From Zea mays (taxonomy: Eukaryota > Streptophyta > Magnoliopsida > Poales > Poaceae): a stretch of 64,000 bases of DNA. The translations under genes and the position numbers were made by a program. The notes beneath the pieces were generated by a model that saw nothing but the letters and a program-made list of their open reading frames with translations, was not told the DNA's origin and did no database searches. Of this stretch, positions 11,401 through 24,880 are shown one piece after another (positions within the stretch are counted from its first letter, which is position 1; the number at the start of each line of letters is the position of its first letter). The stretch lies in NCBI RefSeq assembly GCF_902167145.1, contig NW_023367223.1, positions 78,291 through 142,290 on the forward strand, in the 5' to 3' direction.

Positions 11401-13004
11401 GAGGCTCATACACCTCACCCCACATATGTTTCCTTGTCGTAGATCACATTCTTGGATTTCTGGTGGAGACCATTTCTTGGTCAAAAATCCGTAGGTGTTA
11501 GCCTTCGATATTATTGAAAATGGTCGTTCATGGCTATTTTCGGCAAAAATGGGGGTTGTGTGGCCATTGATCGTCGACCAGAGGCTCATACACCTCACCC
11601 CACATATGTTTCCTTGTCGTAGATCACATTCTTGGATTTCTGGTGGAGACCATTTCTTGGTCAAAAATCCGTAGGTGTTAGCCTTCGGTATTATTGAAAA
11701 TGGTCGTTCATGGCTATTTTCGACAAAAATGGGGGTTGTGTGGCCATTGATTATCGACCAGACGCTCATACACCTCACCCCACATATGTTCCCTTGCCAT
11801 AGATCACATTCTTGGATTTCTGGTGGAGACCATTTCTTGGTCTAAAATCCGTAGGTGTTAGCCTCTAGTATTATTGAAAATGGTCGCTCATGGCTATTTT
11901 CAAGGTCGCTCATGGCTATTTTCATAAAAAATGGGGGTTGTGTGGCCATTGATCGTCGACCAGAGGCTCATACACCTCACCCCACATATGTTTCCTTGCC
12001 ATAGATCACATTCTTGGATTTCTGGTGGAGACCATTTCTTGGTCAAAATTCTGTAGGTGTTAGCCTTCGGTATTATTGAAAATGGTCGTTCATGGCTATT
12101 TTCGACAAAAATGGGGGTTGTGTGGCCATTGATCATCGACCAGACGCTCATACACCTCACCCCACATATGTTTCCTTGCCATAGATCACATTCTTGGATT
12201 TCTGGTGGAGACCATTTCTTGGTCTAAAATCCGTAGGTGTTAGCCTCTAGTATTATTGAAAATGGTCGCTCATGGCTATTTTCAAGGTCGCTCATGGCTA
12301 TTTTCATAAAAAATGGGGGTTGTGTGGCCATTTATCATCGACTAGAGGCTCATAAACCTCACCCCACATATGTTTCCTTGCCATAGATTACATTCTTGGA
12401 TTTCTGGTGGAAACCATTTCTTGGTTAAAAACTCGTACGTGTTAGCCTTCGGTATTATTGAAATTGGTCATTCATGGCTATTTTCGGCAAAATGGGGGTT
12501 GTGTGGCCATTGATCGTCGACCAGAGGCTCATACACCTCACCCCACATATGTTTCCTTGTCGTAGATCACATTCTTGGATTTCTGGTGGAGACCATTTCT
12601 TGGTCAAAAATCCATAGGTGTTAGCCTTCGATATTATTGAAAATGGTCGTTCATGGCTATTTTCGACAAAAATGGGGGTTGTGTGTCCATTCATTATCGA
12701 CCAGAGGCTCATACACCTCACCCCACATATGTTTCCTTGCCATAGATCACATTCTTGGATTTCTGGTGGAGACCATTTCTTGGTCAAAAATCCATAGGTG
12801 TTAGCCTTCGGTATTATTGTAAATGGTCATTCATGGCTATTTTCGACAAAAATGGGGGTTGTGTGGCCATTGATCATCGACCAGAGGCTCATACACCTCA
12901 CCCCACATATGTTTCCTTGCCATAGATCACATTCTTGGATTTCTGGTGGAGACCATTTCTTGGTCAAAAATCTGTAGGTCTTAGCCTCTAATATTATTGA
13001 AAAT

Positions 13005-13068
13005 GGTCGCTCATGGCTATTTTCAAGGTCGCTCATGGCTATTTTCAAGGTCGCTCATGGCTATTTTC
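13005..13068 (-). repeat. Triplicated 22-bp submotif in one knob monomer
   Basis: Three consecutive copies of GGTCGCTCATGGCTATTTTC joined by AA stand here. Most long monomers have two and standard monomers have one. This gives a monomer of about 224 bp and shows that the 22-bp unit itself slips. Confidence 0.85.
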
Positions 13069-14560
13069 ATAAAAAATGGGGGTTGTGTGGCCATTATCAT
13101 CGACTAGAGGCTCATAAACCTCACCCCACATATGTTTCCTTGCCATAGATTACATTCTTGGATTTCTGGTGGAAACCATTTCTTGGTTAAAAACTCGTAC
13201 GTGTTAGCCTTCGGTATTATTGAAAATGGTCATTCATGGCTATTTTCGCAAAATGGGGGTTGTGTGGCCATTGATCGTCGACCAGAGGCTCATACACCTC
13301 ACCCCACATATGTTTCCTTGTCGTAGATCACATTCTTGGATTTCTGGTGGAGACCATTTCTTGGTCAAAAATATGTAGGTGTTAGCCTTCGATATTATTG
13401 AAAATGGTCGTTCATGGCTATTTTCGACAAAAATGGGGGTTGTGTGGCCATTGATCATCACCAGAGGCTCATACACCTCACCCCACATATGTTTCCTTGC
13501 CATAGATCACATTCTTGGATTTCTGGTGGAGACCATTTCTTGGTCAAAAATCCGTAGGTGTTAGCCTTCGGTATTATTGTAAATGGTCATTCATGGCTAT
13601 TTTCGAAAAAATGGGGGTTGTGTGGCCATTGATCATCGACCAGACGCTCATACACCTCACCCCACATATGTTTCCTTGCCATAGATCACATTCTTGGATT
13701 TCTGGTGGAGACCATTTCTTGGTCAAAAATCTGTAGGTCTTAGCCTCTAATATTATTGAAAATGGTCGCTCATGGCTATTTTCATAAAAAAATGGGGGTT
13801 GTGTGGCCATTTATCATCGACTAGAGGCTCATAAATCTCACCCCACATATGTTTCCTTGCCATAGATCACATTCTTGGATTTTTGGTGGAGACCATTTCT
13901 TGGTCAAAAACTCGTACGTGTTAGCCTTCGGTATTATTGAAAATGGTCGTTCATGGCTATTTTCGGCAAAATGGGGGTTCTGTGGCCATTGATCATCGAT
14001 CAGAGGCTCGTACACCTCACCCCACATATGTTTCCTTGCCATAGATCACATTCTTGGATTTCTGGTGGAGACCATTTCTTGGGCAAAAATCCGAATGTGT
14101 TAGCCTTTGGTATTTTTGAAAATGGTCATTCATGGCTATTTTCGACAAAAATGGGGGTTGTGTGGCCATTGATCTTCGACCAGAGACTCATACACCTCAC
14201 TACACATATGTTTCCTTGCCATAGATCACATTCTTGGATTTATGGTGGAGACCATTTCTTGGTCAAAAATCCGTAGGTGTTAGCCTTCAGTGTCATTGAA
14301 AATGGTCGTTCATGGCTATTTTCAACAAAAATTAGGGTTGTGTGGCCATTGATCGTCGACCAGAGGCTCATACACCTCACCCCACATATGTTTCCTTGCC
14401 ATAGATCACATTCTTGGATTTCTGGTGGAGACCATTTCTTGGTCAAAAATCCGTAGGTGTTAGCCTTAGGTATTATTGAAAATGGTCGTTCATGGCTATT
14501 TTCGAACAAAATGGGGGTTGTGTGGCCATTGATCATCGACCAGACGCTCATACACCTCAC

Positions 14561-15481
14561 CCCACATATGTTTCCTTGCCATAGATCACATTCTTGGATT
14601 TCTGGTGGAGACCATTTCTTGGTCTAAAATCCGTAGGTGTTAGCCTCTAGTATTATTGAAAATGGTCGCTCATGGCTATTTTCAAGGTCGCTCATGGCTA
14701 TTTTCATAAAAAATGGGGGTTGTGTGGCCATTTATCATCGACTAGAGGCTCATAAACCTCACCCCACATATGTTTCATTGCCATAGATCACATTCTTGGA
14801 TTTCTGGTGGAGACCATTTCTTGGTTAAAAACTCGTACGTGTTAGCCTTCGGTATTATTGAAAATGGTCGTTCATGGCTATTTTCGGCAAAATGGGGGTT
14901 GTGTGGCCATTGATCATCGACCAGAGGCTCGTACACCTCACCCCACATATGTTTCCTTGCCATAGATCACATTCTTGGATTTCTGGTGGAGACCATTTCT
15001 TGGTCAAAAATCCGTACGTGTTAGCCTTTGGTATTTTTGAAAATGGTCATTCATGGCTATTTTCGACAAAAATGGGGGTTGTGTGGCCATTGATCTTCGA
15101 CCAGAGGCTCATACACCTCACTACACATATGTTTCCTTGCCATAGATCACATTCTTGGATTTATGGTGGAGACCATTTCTTGGTCAAAAATCCGTAGGTG
15201 TTAGCCTTCAGTGTCATTGAAAATGGTCGTTCATGGCTATTTTCGACAAAAATTAGGGTTGTGTGGCCATTGATCGTCGACCAGAGGCTCATACACCTCA
15301 CCCCACATATGTTTCTTTGCCATAAATCACATTCTTGGACTATTAGTGGAGACCATTTCTTGGTCAAAAATCCGTAGGGGTTAGCCTTCGGTATTATTGA
15401 AAATGGTCGTTCATGGCTATTTTCGATAAAAATGGGGGTTGTGTGTCCATTGATCATCGACCAGACGCTCATACACCTCAC
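14561..15481 (-). repeat. Example of a 921-922-bp higher-order knob unit (reversed)
   Basis: The unit contains five monomers, one with the 22-bp duplication. Diagnostic monomers occur in fixed order, including one with AACCCTAATTTTTG and TTCAATGACACTGAAGG (minus-strand reading). The same landmark recurs 921 bp away at 14560, and mirror copies lie at 57510 and 58432. Confidence 0.7.
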
Positions 15482-18400
15482 CCCACATATGTTTCCTTGC
15501 CATAGATCACATTCTTGGATTTCTGGTGGAGACCATTTCTTGGTCTAAAATCCGTAGGTGTTAGCCTCTAGTATTATTGAAAATGGTCGCTCATGGCTAT
15601 TTTCAAGGTCGCTCATGGCTATTTTCATAAAAAATGGGGGTTGTGTGGCCATTTATCATCGACTAGAGGCTCATAAACCTCACCCCACATATGTTTCCTT
15701 GCCATAGATTACATTCTTGGATTTCTGGTGGAAGCCATTTCTTGGTTAAAAACTCGTACGTGTTAGCCTTCGGTATTATTGAAAATGGTCATTCATGGCT
15801 ATTTTCGGCAAAATGGGGGTTGTGTGGCCATTGATCGTCGACCAGAGGCTCATACACCTCACCCCACATATGTTTCCTTGTCGTAGATCACATTCTTGGA
15901 TTTCTGGTGGAGACCATTTCTTGGTCTAAAATCCGTAGGTGTTAGCCTCTAGTATTATTGAAAATGGTCGCTCATGGCTATTTTCAAGGTCGCTCATGGC
16001 TATTTTCATAAAAAATGGGGGTTGTGTGGCCATTTATCATCGACTAGAGGCTCATAAACCTCACCCCACATATGTTTCCTTGCCATAGATTACATTCTTG
16101 GATTTCTGGTGGAAGCCATTTCTTGGTTAAAAACTCGTACGTGTTAGCCTTCGGTATTATTGAAAATGGTCATTCATGGCTATTTTCGGCAAAATGGGGG
16201 TTGTGTGGCCATTGATCGTCGACCAGAGGCTCATACACCTCACCCCACAAATGTTTCCTTGTCGTAGATCACATTCTTGGATTTCTGGTGGAGACCATTT
16301 CTTGGTCAAAAATCCGTAGGTGTTAGCCTTCGATATTATTGAAAATGGTCGTTCATGGCTATTTTCGACAAAAATGGGGGTTGTGTGGCCATTGATCATC
16401 GACCAGAGGCTCATACACCTCACCCCACATATGTTTCCTTGCCATAGATCACATTCTTGGATTTCTGGTGGAGACCATTTCTTGGTCAAAAATCCGTAGG
16501 TGTTAGCCTTCGGTATTATTGTAAATGGTCATTCATGGCTATTTTCGACAAAAATGGGGGTTGTGTGGCCATTGATCATCGACCATAGGCTCATACACCT
16601 CACCCCACATATGTTTCCTTGCCATAGATCACATTCTTGGATTTCTGGTGGAGACCATTTCTTGGTCAAAAATCCGTAGGTCTTAGCCTCTAATATTATT
16701 GAAAATGGTCGCTCATGGCTATTTTCATAAAAAAATGGGGGTTGTGTGGCCATTTATCATCGACTAGAGGCTCATAATTCTCACCCCACATATGTTTCCT
16801 TGCCATAGATCACATTCTTGGATTTTTGGTGGAGACCATTTCTTGGTCAAAAACTCGTACGTGTTAGCCTTCGGTATTATTGAAAATGGTCGTTCATGGC
16901 TATTTTCGGCAAAATGGGGGTTGTGTGGCCATTGATCATCGACCAGAGCCTCGTACACCTCACCCCACATATGTTTCCTTGCCATAGATTACATTCTTGG
17001 ATTTCTGGTGGAAACCATTTCTTGGTTAAAAACTCGTACGTGTTAGCCTTCGGTATTATTGAAAATGGTCATTCATGGCTATTTTCGGCAAAATGGGGGT
17101 TGTGTGGCCATTGATCGTCGACCAGAGGCTCATACACCTCACCCCACATATGTTTCCTTGTCGTAGATCACATTCTTGGATTTCTGGTGGAGACCATTTC
17201 TTGGTCAAAAATCCGTAGGTGTTAGCCTTCGATATTATTGAAAATGGTCGTTCATGGCCATTTTCGACAAAAATGGGGGTTGTGTGGCCATTGATCATCG
17301 ACCAGAGGCTCATACACCTCACCACACATATGTTTCCTTGCCATAGATCACATTCTTGGATTTCTGGTGGAGACCATTTCTTGGTCAAAAATCCGTAGGT
17401 GTTAGCCTTCGGTATTATTGTAAATGGTCATTCATGGCTATTTTCGACAACAATGTGGGTTGTGTGGCCATTGATCATCGACCAGAGGCTCATACACCTC
17501 ACCCCACATATGTTTCCTTGCCATAGATCACATTCTTAGATTTCTGGTGGAGACCATTTCTTGGTCAAAAATCCGTAGGTCTTAGCCTCTAATATTATTG
17601 AAAATGGTCGCTCATGGCTATTTTCATAAAAAAATGGGGGTTGTGTGGCCATTTATCATCGACTAGAGGCTCATAAATCTCACCCCTCACATGTTTCCTT
17701 GCCATAGATCACATTCTTGGATTTTTTGTGGAGACCATTTCTTGGTTAAAAACTCGTACGTGTTAGCCTTCGGTATTATTGAAAATGGTCATTCATGGCT
17801 ATTTTCGGCAAAATGGGGGTTCTGTGGCCATTGATCATCGACCAGAGGCTCGTACACCTCACCCCACATATGTTTCCTTGCCATAGATCACATTCTTGGA
17901 TTTCTGGTGGAGACCATTTCTTGGGCAAAAATCCGAATGTGTTAGCCTTTGGTATTTTTGAAAATGGTCATTCATGGCTAGTTTCGACAAAAATGGGGGT
18001 TGTGTGGCCATTGATCTTCGACCAGAGGCTCATACACCTCACTACACATATGTTTCCTTGCCATAGATCACATTCTTGGATTTATGGTGGAGACCATTTC
18101 TTGGTCAAAAATCCGTAGGTGTTAGCCTTCAGTGTCATTGAAAATGGTCGTTCATGGCTATTTTCGACAAAAAATTAGGGTTGTGTGGCCATTGATCGTC
18201 GACCAGAGGCTCATACACCTCACCCCACATATGTTTCCTTGCCATAGATCTCATTCTTGGATTTCTGGTGGAGACCATTTCTTGGTCAAAAATCCGTAGG
18301 TGTTAGCCTTCGGTATTATTGAAAATGGTCGTTCATGGCTATTTTCGACAAAAATGGGGGTTGTGTGGCCATTGATCATCGACCAGACGCTCATACACCT

Positions 18401-21400
18401 CACCCCACATATGTTTCCTTGCCATAGATCACATTCTTGGATTTCTGGTGGAGACCATTTCTTGGTCTAAAATCCGTAGGTGTTAGCCTCTAGTATTATT
18501 GAAAATGGTCGCTCATGGCTATTTTCAAGGTCGCTCATGGCTATTTTCATAAAAAATGGGGGTTGTGTGGCCATTTATCATCGACTAGAGGCTCATAAAC
18601 CTCACCCCACATATGTTTCCTTGCCATAGATCACATTCTTGGATTTCTGGTGGAGACCATTTCTTGGTTAAAAACTCGTACGTGTTAGCCTTCAGTATTA
18701 TTGAAAATGGTCGTTCATGGCTATTTTCGGCAAAATGGGGGTTGTGTGGCCATTGATCATCGACCAGAGGCTCGTACACCTCACCCCACATATGTTTCCT
18801 TGCCATAGATCACATTCTTGGATTTCTGGTGGAGACCATTTCTTGGTCAAAAATCTGTACGTGTTAGCCTTTGGTATTTTTGAAAATGGTCATTCATGGC
18901 TATTTTCGACAAAAATGGGGGTTGTGTGGCCATTGATCTTCGACCAGAGGCTCATACACCTCACTACACATATGTTTCCTTGCCATAGATCACATTCTTG
19001 GATTTATGGTGGAGACCATTTCTTGGTCAAAAATCCGTAGGTGTTAGCCTTCAGTGTCATTGAAAATGGTCGTTCATGGCTATTTTCGACAAAAATTAGG
19101 GTTGTGTGGCCATTGATCGTCGACCAGAGGCTCATACACCTCACCCCACATATGTTTCCTTGCCATAGATCACATTCTTGGATTTCTGGTGGAGACCATT
19201 TCTTGGTCAAAAATCCGTAGGTGTTAGCCTTCGGTATTATTGAAAATGGTCGTTCATGGCTATTTTCGACAAAAATGGGGGTTGTGTGGCCATTGATCAT
19301 CGACCAGACGCTCATAACACCTCACCCCACATATGTTTCCTTGCCATAGATCACATTCTTGGATTTCTGGTGGAGACCATTTCTTGGTCTAAAATCCGTA
19401 GGTGTTAGCCTCTAGTATTATTGAAAATGGTCGCTCATGGCTATTTTCAAGGTCGCTCATGGCTATTTTCATAAAAAATGGGGGTTGTGTGGCCATTTAT
19501 CATCGACTAGAGGCTCATAAACCTCACCCCACATATGTTTCCTTGCCATAGATTACATTCTTGGATTTCTGGTGGAAACCATTTCTTGGTTAAAAACTCG
19601 TACGTGTTAGCCTTCGGTATTATTGAAAATGGTCATTCATGGCTATTTTCGGCAAAATGGGGGTTGTGTGGCCATTGATCGTCGACCAGAGGCTCATACA
19701 CCTCACCCCACATATGTTTCCTTGTCGTAGATCACATTCTTGGATTTCTGGTAGAGACCATTTCTTGGTCAAAATCCGTAGGTGTTAGCCTTCGATATTA
19801 TTGAAAATGGTCGTTCATGGCTATTTTCGACAAAAATGGGGGTTGTGTGGCCATTGATCATCAACCAGAGGCTCATACACCTCGCCCCACATATGTTTCC
19901 TTGCCATAGATCACATTCTTGGATTTTTGGTGGAGACCATTTCTTGGTCAAAAATCCGTAGGTGTTAGCCTTCGGTATTATTGTAAATGGTCATTCATGG
20001 CTATTTTCGACAAAAATGGGGGTTGTGTGGCCATTGATCATCGACCAGAGGCTCATACACCTCACCCCACATATGTTTCCTTGCCATAGATCACATTCTT
20101 GGATTTATGGTGGAGACCATTTCTTGGTCAAAAATCCGTAGGTGTTAGCCTTCAGTGTCATTGAAAATGGTCGTTCATGGCTATTTTCGACAAAAATTAG
20201 GGTTGTGTGGCCATTGATCGTCAACCAGAGGCTCATACACCTCACCCCACATATGTTTCCTTGCCATAGATCACATTCTTGGATTTCTGGTGGAGACCAT
20301 TTCTTGGTCAAAAATCCGTAGGTGTTATCCTTCGGTATTATTGTAAATGGTCATTCATGGCTATTTTCGACAAAATGGGGGTTGTGTGGCCATTGATCAT
20401 CGACCAGACGCTCATACACCTCACCCCACATATGTTTCCTTGCCATAGATCACATTCTTGGATTTTTGGTGGAGACCATTTCTTGGTCAAAAACTCGTAC
20501 GTGTTAGCCTTCGGTATTATTGAAAATGGTCGTTCATGGCTATTTTCGGCAAAATGAGGGTTCTGTGGCCATTGATCATCGACCAGAGGCTCGTACACCT
20601 CACCCCACATATGTTTCCTTTCCATAGATCACATTTTTGGATTTCTGGTGGAGACCATTTCTTGGTCAAAAATCCGTAGGTGTTAGCCTTCGGTATTATT
20701 GTAAATGGTCATTCATGGCTATTTTCGACAAAAATGGGGGTTGTGTGGCCATTGATCATCGACCAGACGCTCATACACCTCACCCCACATATGTTTCCTT
20801 GCCATAGATCACATTCTTGGATTTCTAGGTGGAGACCATTTCTTGGTCAAAAATCCGTAGGTGTTAGCCTTCGGTATTATTGAAAATGGTCGTTCATGGC
20901 TATTTTCGACAAAAATGGGGGTTGTGTGGCCATTGATCATCGACCAGAGGCTCATACACCTCACCCCACATATGTTTCCTTGCCATAGATCACATTCTTG
21001 GATTTCTGGTGGAGACCATTTCTTGGTCAAAAATATGTAGGTGTTAGCCTTCGGTATTATTGAAAATGGTCGTTCATGGCTATTTTCGACAAAAATGGGG
21101 GTTGTGTGGCCATTGATCATCGACCAGACGCTCATACACCTCACCCCACATATGTTTCCTTGCCATAGATCACATTCTTGGATTTCTGGTGGAGACCATT
21201 TCTTGGTCTAAAATCCATAGGTGTTAGCCTCTAGTATTATTGAAAATGGTCGCTCATGGCTATTTTCAAGGTCGCTCATGGCTATTTTCATAAAAAATGG
21301 GGGTTGTGTGGCCATTTATCATCGACTAGAGGCTCATAAACCTCGCCCCACATATGTTTCCTTGCCATAGATCACATTCTTGGATTTCTGGTGGAGACCA

Positions 21401-23219
21401 TTTCTTGGTTAAAAACTCGTACGTGTTAGCCTTCGGTATTATTGAAAATGGTCGTTCATGGCTATTTTCGGCAAAATGGGGGTTGTGTGGCCATTCATTA
21501 TCGACCAGAGGCTCATACACCTCACCCCACATATGTTTCCTTGCCATAGATCACATTCTTTGATTTCTGGTGGAGACCATTTCTTGGTCAAAAATCCGTA
21601 CGTGTTAGCCTTTGGTATTTTTGAAAATGGTCATTCATGGCTATTTTCGACAAAAATGGGGGTTGTGTGGCCATTGATCTTCGACCAGAGGCTCATACAC
21701 CTCACTACACATATGTTTCCTTGCCATAGATCACATTCTTGGATTTATGGTGGAGACCATTTCTTGGTCAAAAATCCGTAGGTGTTAGCCTTCAGTGTCA
21801 TTGAAAATGGTCGTTCATGGCTATTTTCTACAAAAATTAGGGTTGTGTGGCCATTGATCGTCGACCAGAGGCTCATACACCTCACCCCACATATGTTTCC
21901 TTGCCATAGATCACATTCTTGGATTTCTGGTGGAGACCATTTCTTGGTCAAAAATCCGTAGGTGTTAGCCTTCGGTATTATTGAAAATGGTCGTTCATGG
22001 CTATTTTCGACAAAAATGGGGGTTGTGTGGCCATTGATCATCGACCAGACGCTCATACACCTCACCCCACATATGTTTCCTTGCCATAGATCACATTCTT
22101 GGATTTCTGGTGGAGACCATTTCTTGGTCTAAAATCTGTAGGTGTTAGCCTTCGGTATTATTGAAAATGGTCGTTCATGGCTATTTTCGACAAAAATGGG
22201 GGTTGTGTGGCCATTGATCATCGACCAGACGCTCATACACCTCACCCCACATATGTTTCCTTGTCATAGATCACATTCTTGGATTTCTGGTGGAGACCAT
22301 TTCTTGGTCTAAAATCCATAGGTGTTAGCCTCTAGTATTATTGAAAATGGTCGCTCATGGCTATTTTCAAGGTCGCTCATGGCTATTTTCATAAAAAATG
22401 GGGGTTGTGTGGCCATTTATCATCGACTAGAGGCTCATAAACCTCGCCCCACATATGTTTCTTTGCCATAGATCACATTCTTGCATTTCTGGTGGAGACC
22501 ATTTCTTGGTTAAAAACTCGTACGTGTTAGCCTTCGGTATTATTGAAAATGGTCGTTCATGGCTATTTTCGGCAAAATGGGGGTTGTGTGACCATTCATT
22601 ATCGACCAGAGGCTCGTACACCTCACCCCACATATGTTTCCTTGCCATAGATCACATTCTTGGATTTCTGGTGGAGACCATTTCTTGGTCAAAAATCCGT
22701 ACGTGTTAGCCTTTGGTATTTTTGAAAATGGTCATTCATGGCTATTTTCGACAAAAATGGGGGTTGTGTGGCCATTGATCTTCGACCAGAGGCTCATACA
22801 CCTCACTACACATATGTTTCCTTGCCATAGATCACATTCTTGGATTTATGGTGGAGACCATTTCTTGGTCAAAAATCCGTAGGTGTTAGCCTTCAGTGTC
22901 ATTGAAAATGGTCGTTCATGGCTATTTTCAACAAAAATTAGGGTTGTGTGGCCATTGATCGTCGACCAGAGGCTCATACACCTCACCCCACATATGTTTC
23001 CTTGCCATAGATCACATTCTTGGATTTCTGGTGGAGACCATTTCTTGGTCAAAAATCCGTAGGTGTTAGCCTTCGGTATTATTGAAAATGGTCGTTCATG
23101 GCTATTTTCGACAAAAATGGGGGTTGTGTGGCCATTGATCATCGACCAGACGCTCATACACCTCACCCCACATATGTTTCCTTGCCATAGATCACATTCT
23201 TGGATTTCTGGTGGAGACC

Positions 23220-24668
23220 ATTTCTTGTTCTAAAATCCGTAGGTGTTAGCCTCTAGTATTATTGAAAATGGTCGCTCATGGCTATTTTCAAGGTCGCTCA
23301 TGGCTATTTTCATAAAAAATGGGGGTTGTGTGGCCATTTATCATCGACTAGAGGCTCATAAACCTCACCCCACATATGTTTCCTTGCCATAGATTACATT
23401 CTTGGATTTCTGGTGGAAACCATTTCTTGGTTAAAAACTCGTACGTGTTAGCCTTCGGTATTATTGAAAATGGTCATTCATGGCTATTTTCGGCAAAATG
23501 GGGGTTGTGTGGCCATTGATCATCAACCAGAGCCTCGTACACCTCACCCCACATATGTTTCCTTGCCATAGATCACATTCTTGGATTTCTGGTGGAGACC
23601 ATTTCTTGGTTAAAAATCCGTACGTGTTAGCCTTTGGTATTTTTGAAAATGGTCATTCATGGCTATTTTCGACAAAAATGGGGGTTGTGTGGCCATTGAT
23701 CATCGACTAGAGGCTCATACACCTCACCCCACATATGTTTCCTTGCCATAGATCACATTCTTGGATTTCTGGTGCAGACATTTCTTGGTCAAAAATCCGT
23801 AGGTGTTAGCCTTCGGTATTATTGAAAATGGTCATTCATGGCTATTTTCGACAAAAATGGGGGTTGTGTGGCCATTGATCATCGACCAGACGCTCATACA
23901 CCTCACCCCACATATGTTTCCTTGCCATAGATCACATTCTTGGATTTCTGGTGGAGACCATTTCTTGGTCTAAAATCCGTAGGTGTTAGCCTCTAGTATT
24001 ATTGAAAATGGTCGCTCATGGCTATTTTCAAGGTCGCCCATGGCTATTTTCATAAAAAATGGGGGTTGTGTGGCCATTTATCATCGACTAGAGGCTCATA
24101 AACCTCACCCCACATATGTTTCCTTGCCATAGATTACATTCTTGGATTTCTGGTGGAAACCATTTCTTGGTTAAAAACTCGTACGTGTTAGCCTTCGGTA
24201 TTATTGAAAATGGTCATTCATGGCTATTTTCGGCAAAATGGGGGTTGTGTGGCCATTGATCATCGACCAGAGGCTCATACACCTCACCCCACATATGTTT
24301 CCTTGCCATAGATCACATTCTTGGATTTCTGGTGGAGACCATTTCTTGGTCAAAAATCCGTAGGTGTTAGCCTTCGGTATTATTGAAAATGGTCGTTCAT
24401 GGCTATTTTCGACAAAAATGGGGGTTGTGTGGCCATTGATCATCGACTAGAGGCTCATACACCTCACCCCACATATGTTTCCTTTCCATAGATCACATTC
24501 TTGGATTTCTGGTGGAGACCATTTCTTGGTCAAAAATCCGTAGGTGTTAGCCTTCGGTATTATTGAAAATGGTCGTTCATGGCTATTTTCGACAAAAAAG
24601 GGGGTGTGTGGCCATTGATCATCGACCAGATGCTCATACACCTCACGCCACATATGTTTCCTTGCCAT
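23220..24668 (-). repeat. Segmental block, copy 1 (recurs at offset 1,660 bp)
   Basis: Rare variants are shared with 24881-26328: TTTCTTGTTCTAAAATCC at the start, GGTGCAGACATTTCTTGG (a 1-bp deletion) in the middle, and GACAAAAAAGGGGGTG followed by CACGCCACATATG near the end (24591 and 26251). The region around 24.2-24.5 kb is less alike, suggesting later exchange. Confidence 0.75.
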
Positions 24669-24880
24669 AGATCACATTCTTGGATTTCTGGTGGAGACCA
24701 TTTCTTGGTCTAAAATCCGTAGGTCTTAGCCTCTAATATTATTGAAAATGGTCGCTCATGGCTATTTTCATAAAAAAATGGGGGTTGTGTGGCCATTTAT
24801 CATCGACTAGAGGCTCATAAATCTCACCCCACATATGTTTCCTTGCCATAGATCACATTCTTGGATTTCTGGTGGAGACC

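Larger units (their letters stand above)
10031..24443 (-). repeat. Left arm of a large imperfect inverted duplication within the knob
   Basis: Private variants here recur in reverse complement and in mirror order in the right arm at 48.8-62.9 kb. Examples are AGCCTTAGGTATT at 14462 against AATACCTAAGGCT ending at 58530; GTTTCTTTGCCATAAATCAC at 15311 against its complement ending at 57680; two GAAGCCATTT sites (15731, 16112) against AAATGGCTTC ending at 57260 and 56879; and GGTCAAAATT at 12041 against AATTTTGACC ending at 60933. Sums of paired coordinates are 72,974-72,992 for the outer part and about 73,930, then 73,196, further in, so the arms differ by a few whole higher-order units. Confidence 0.8.
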
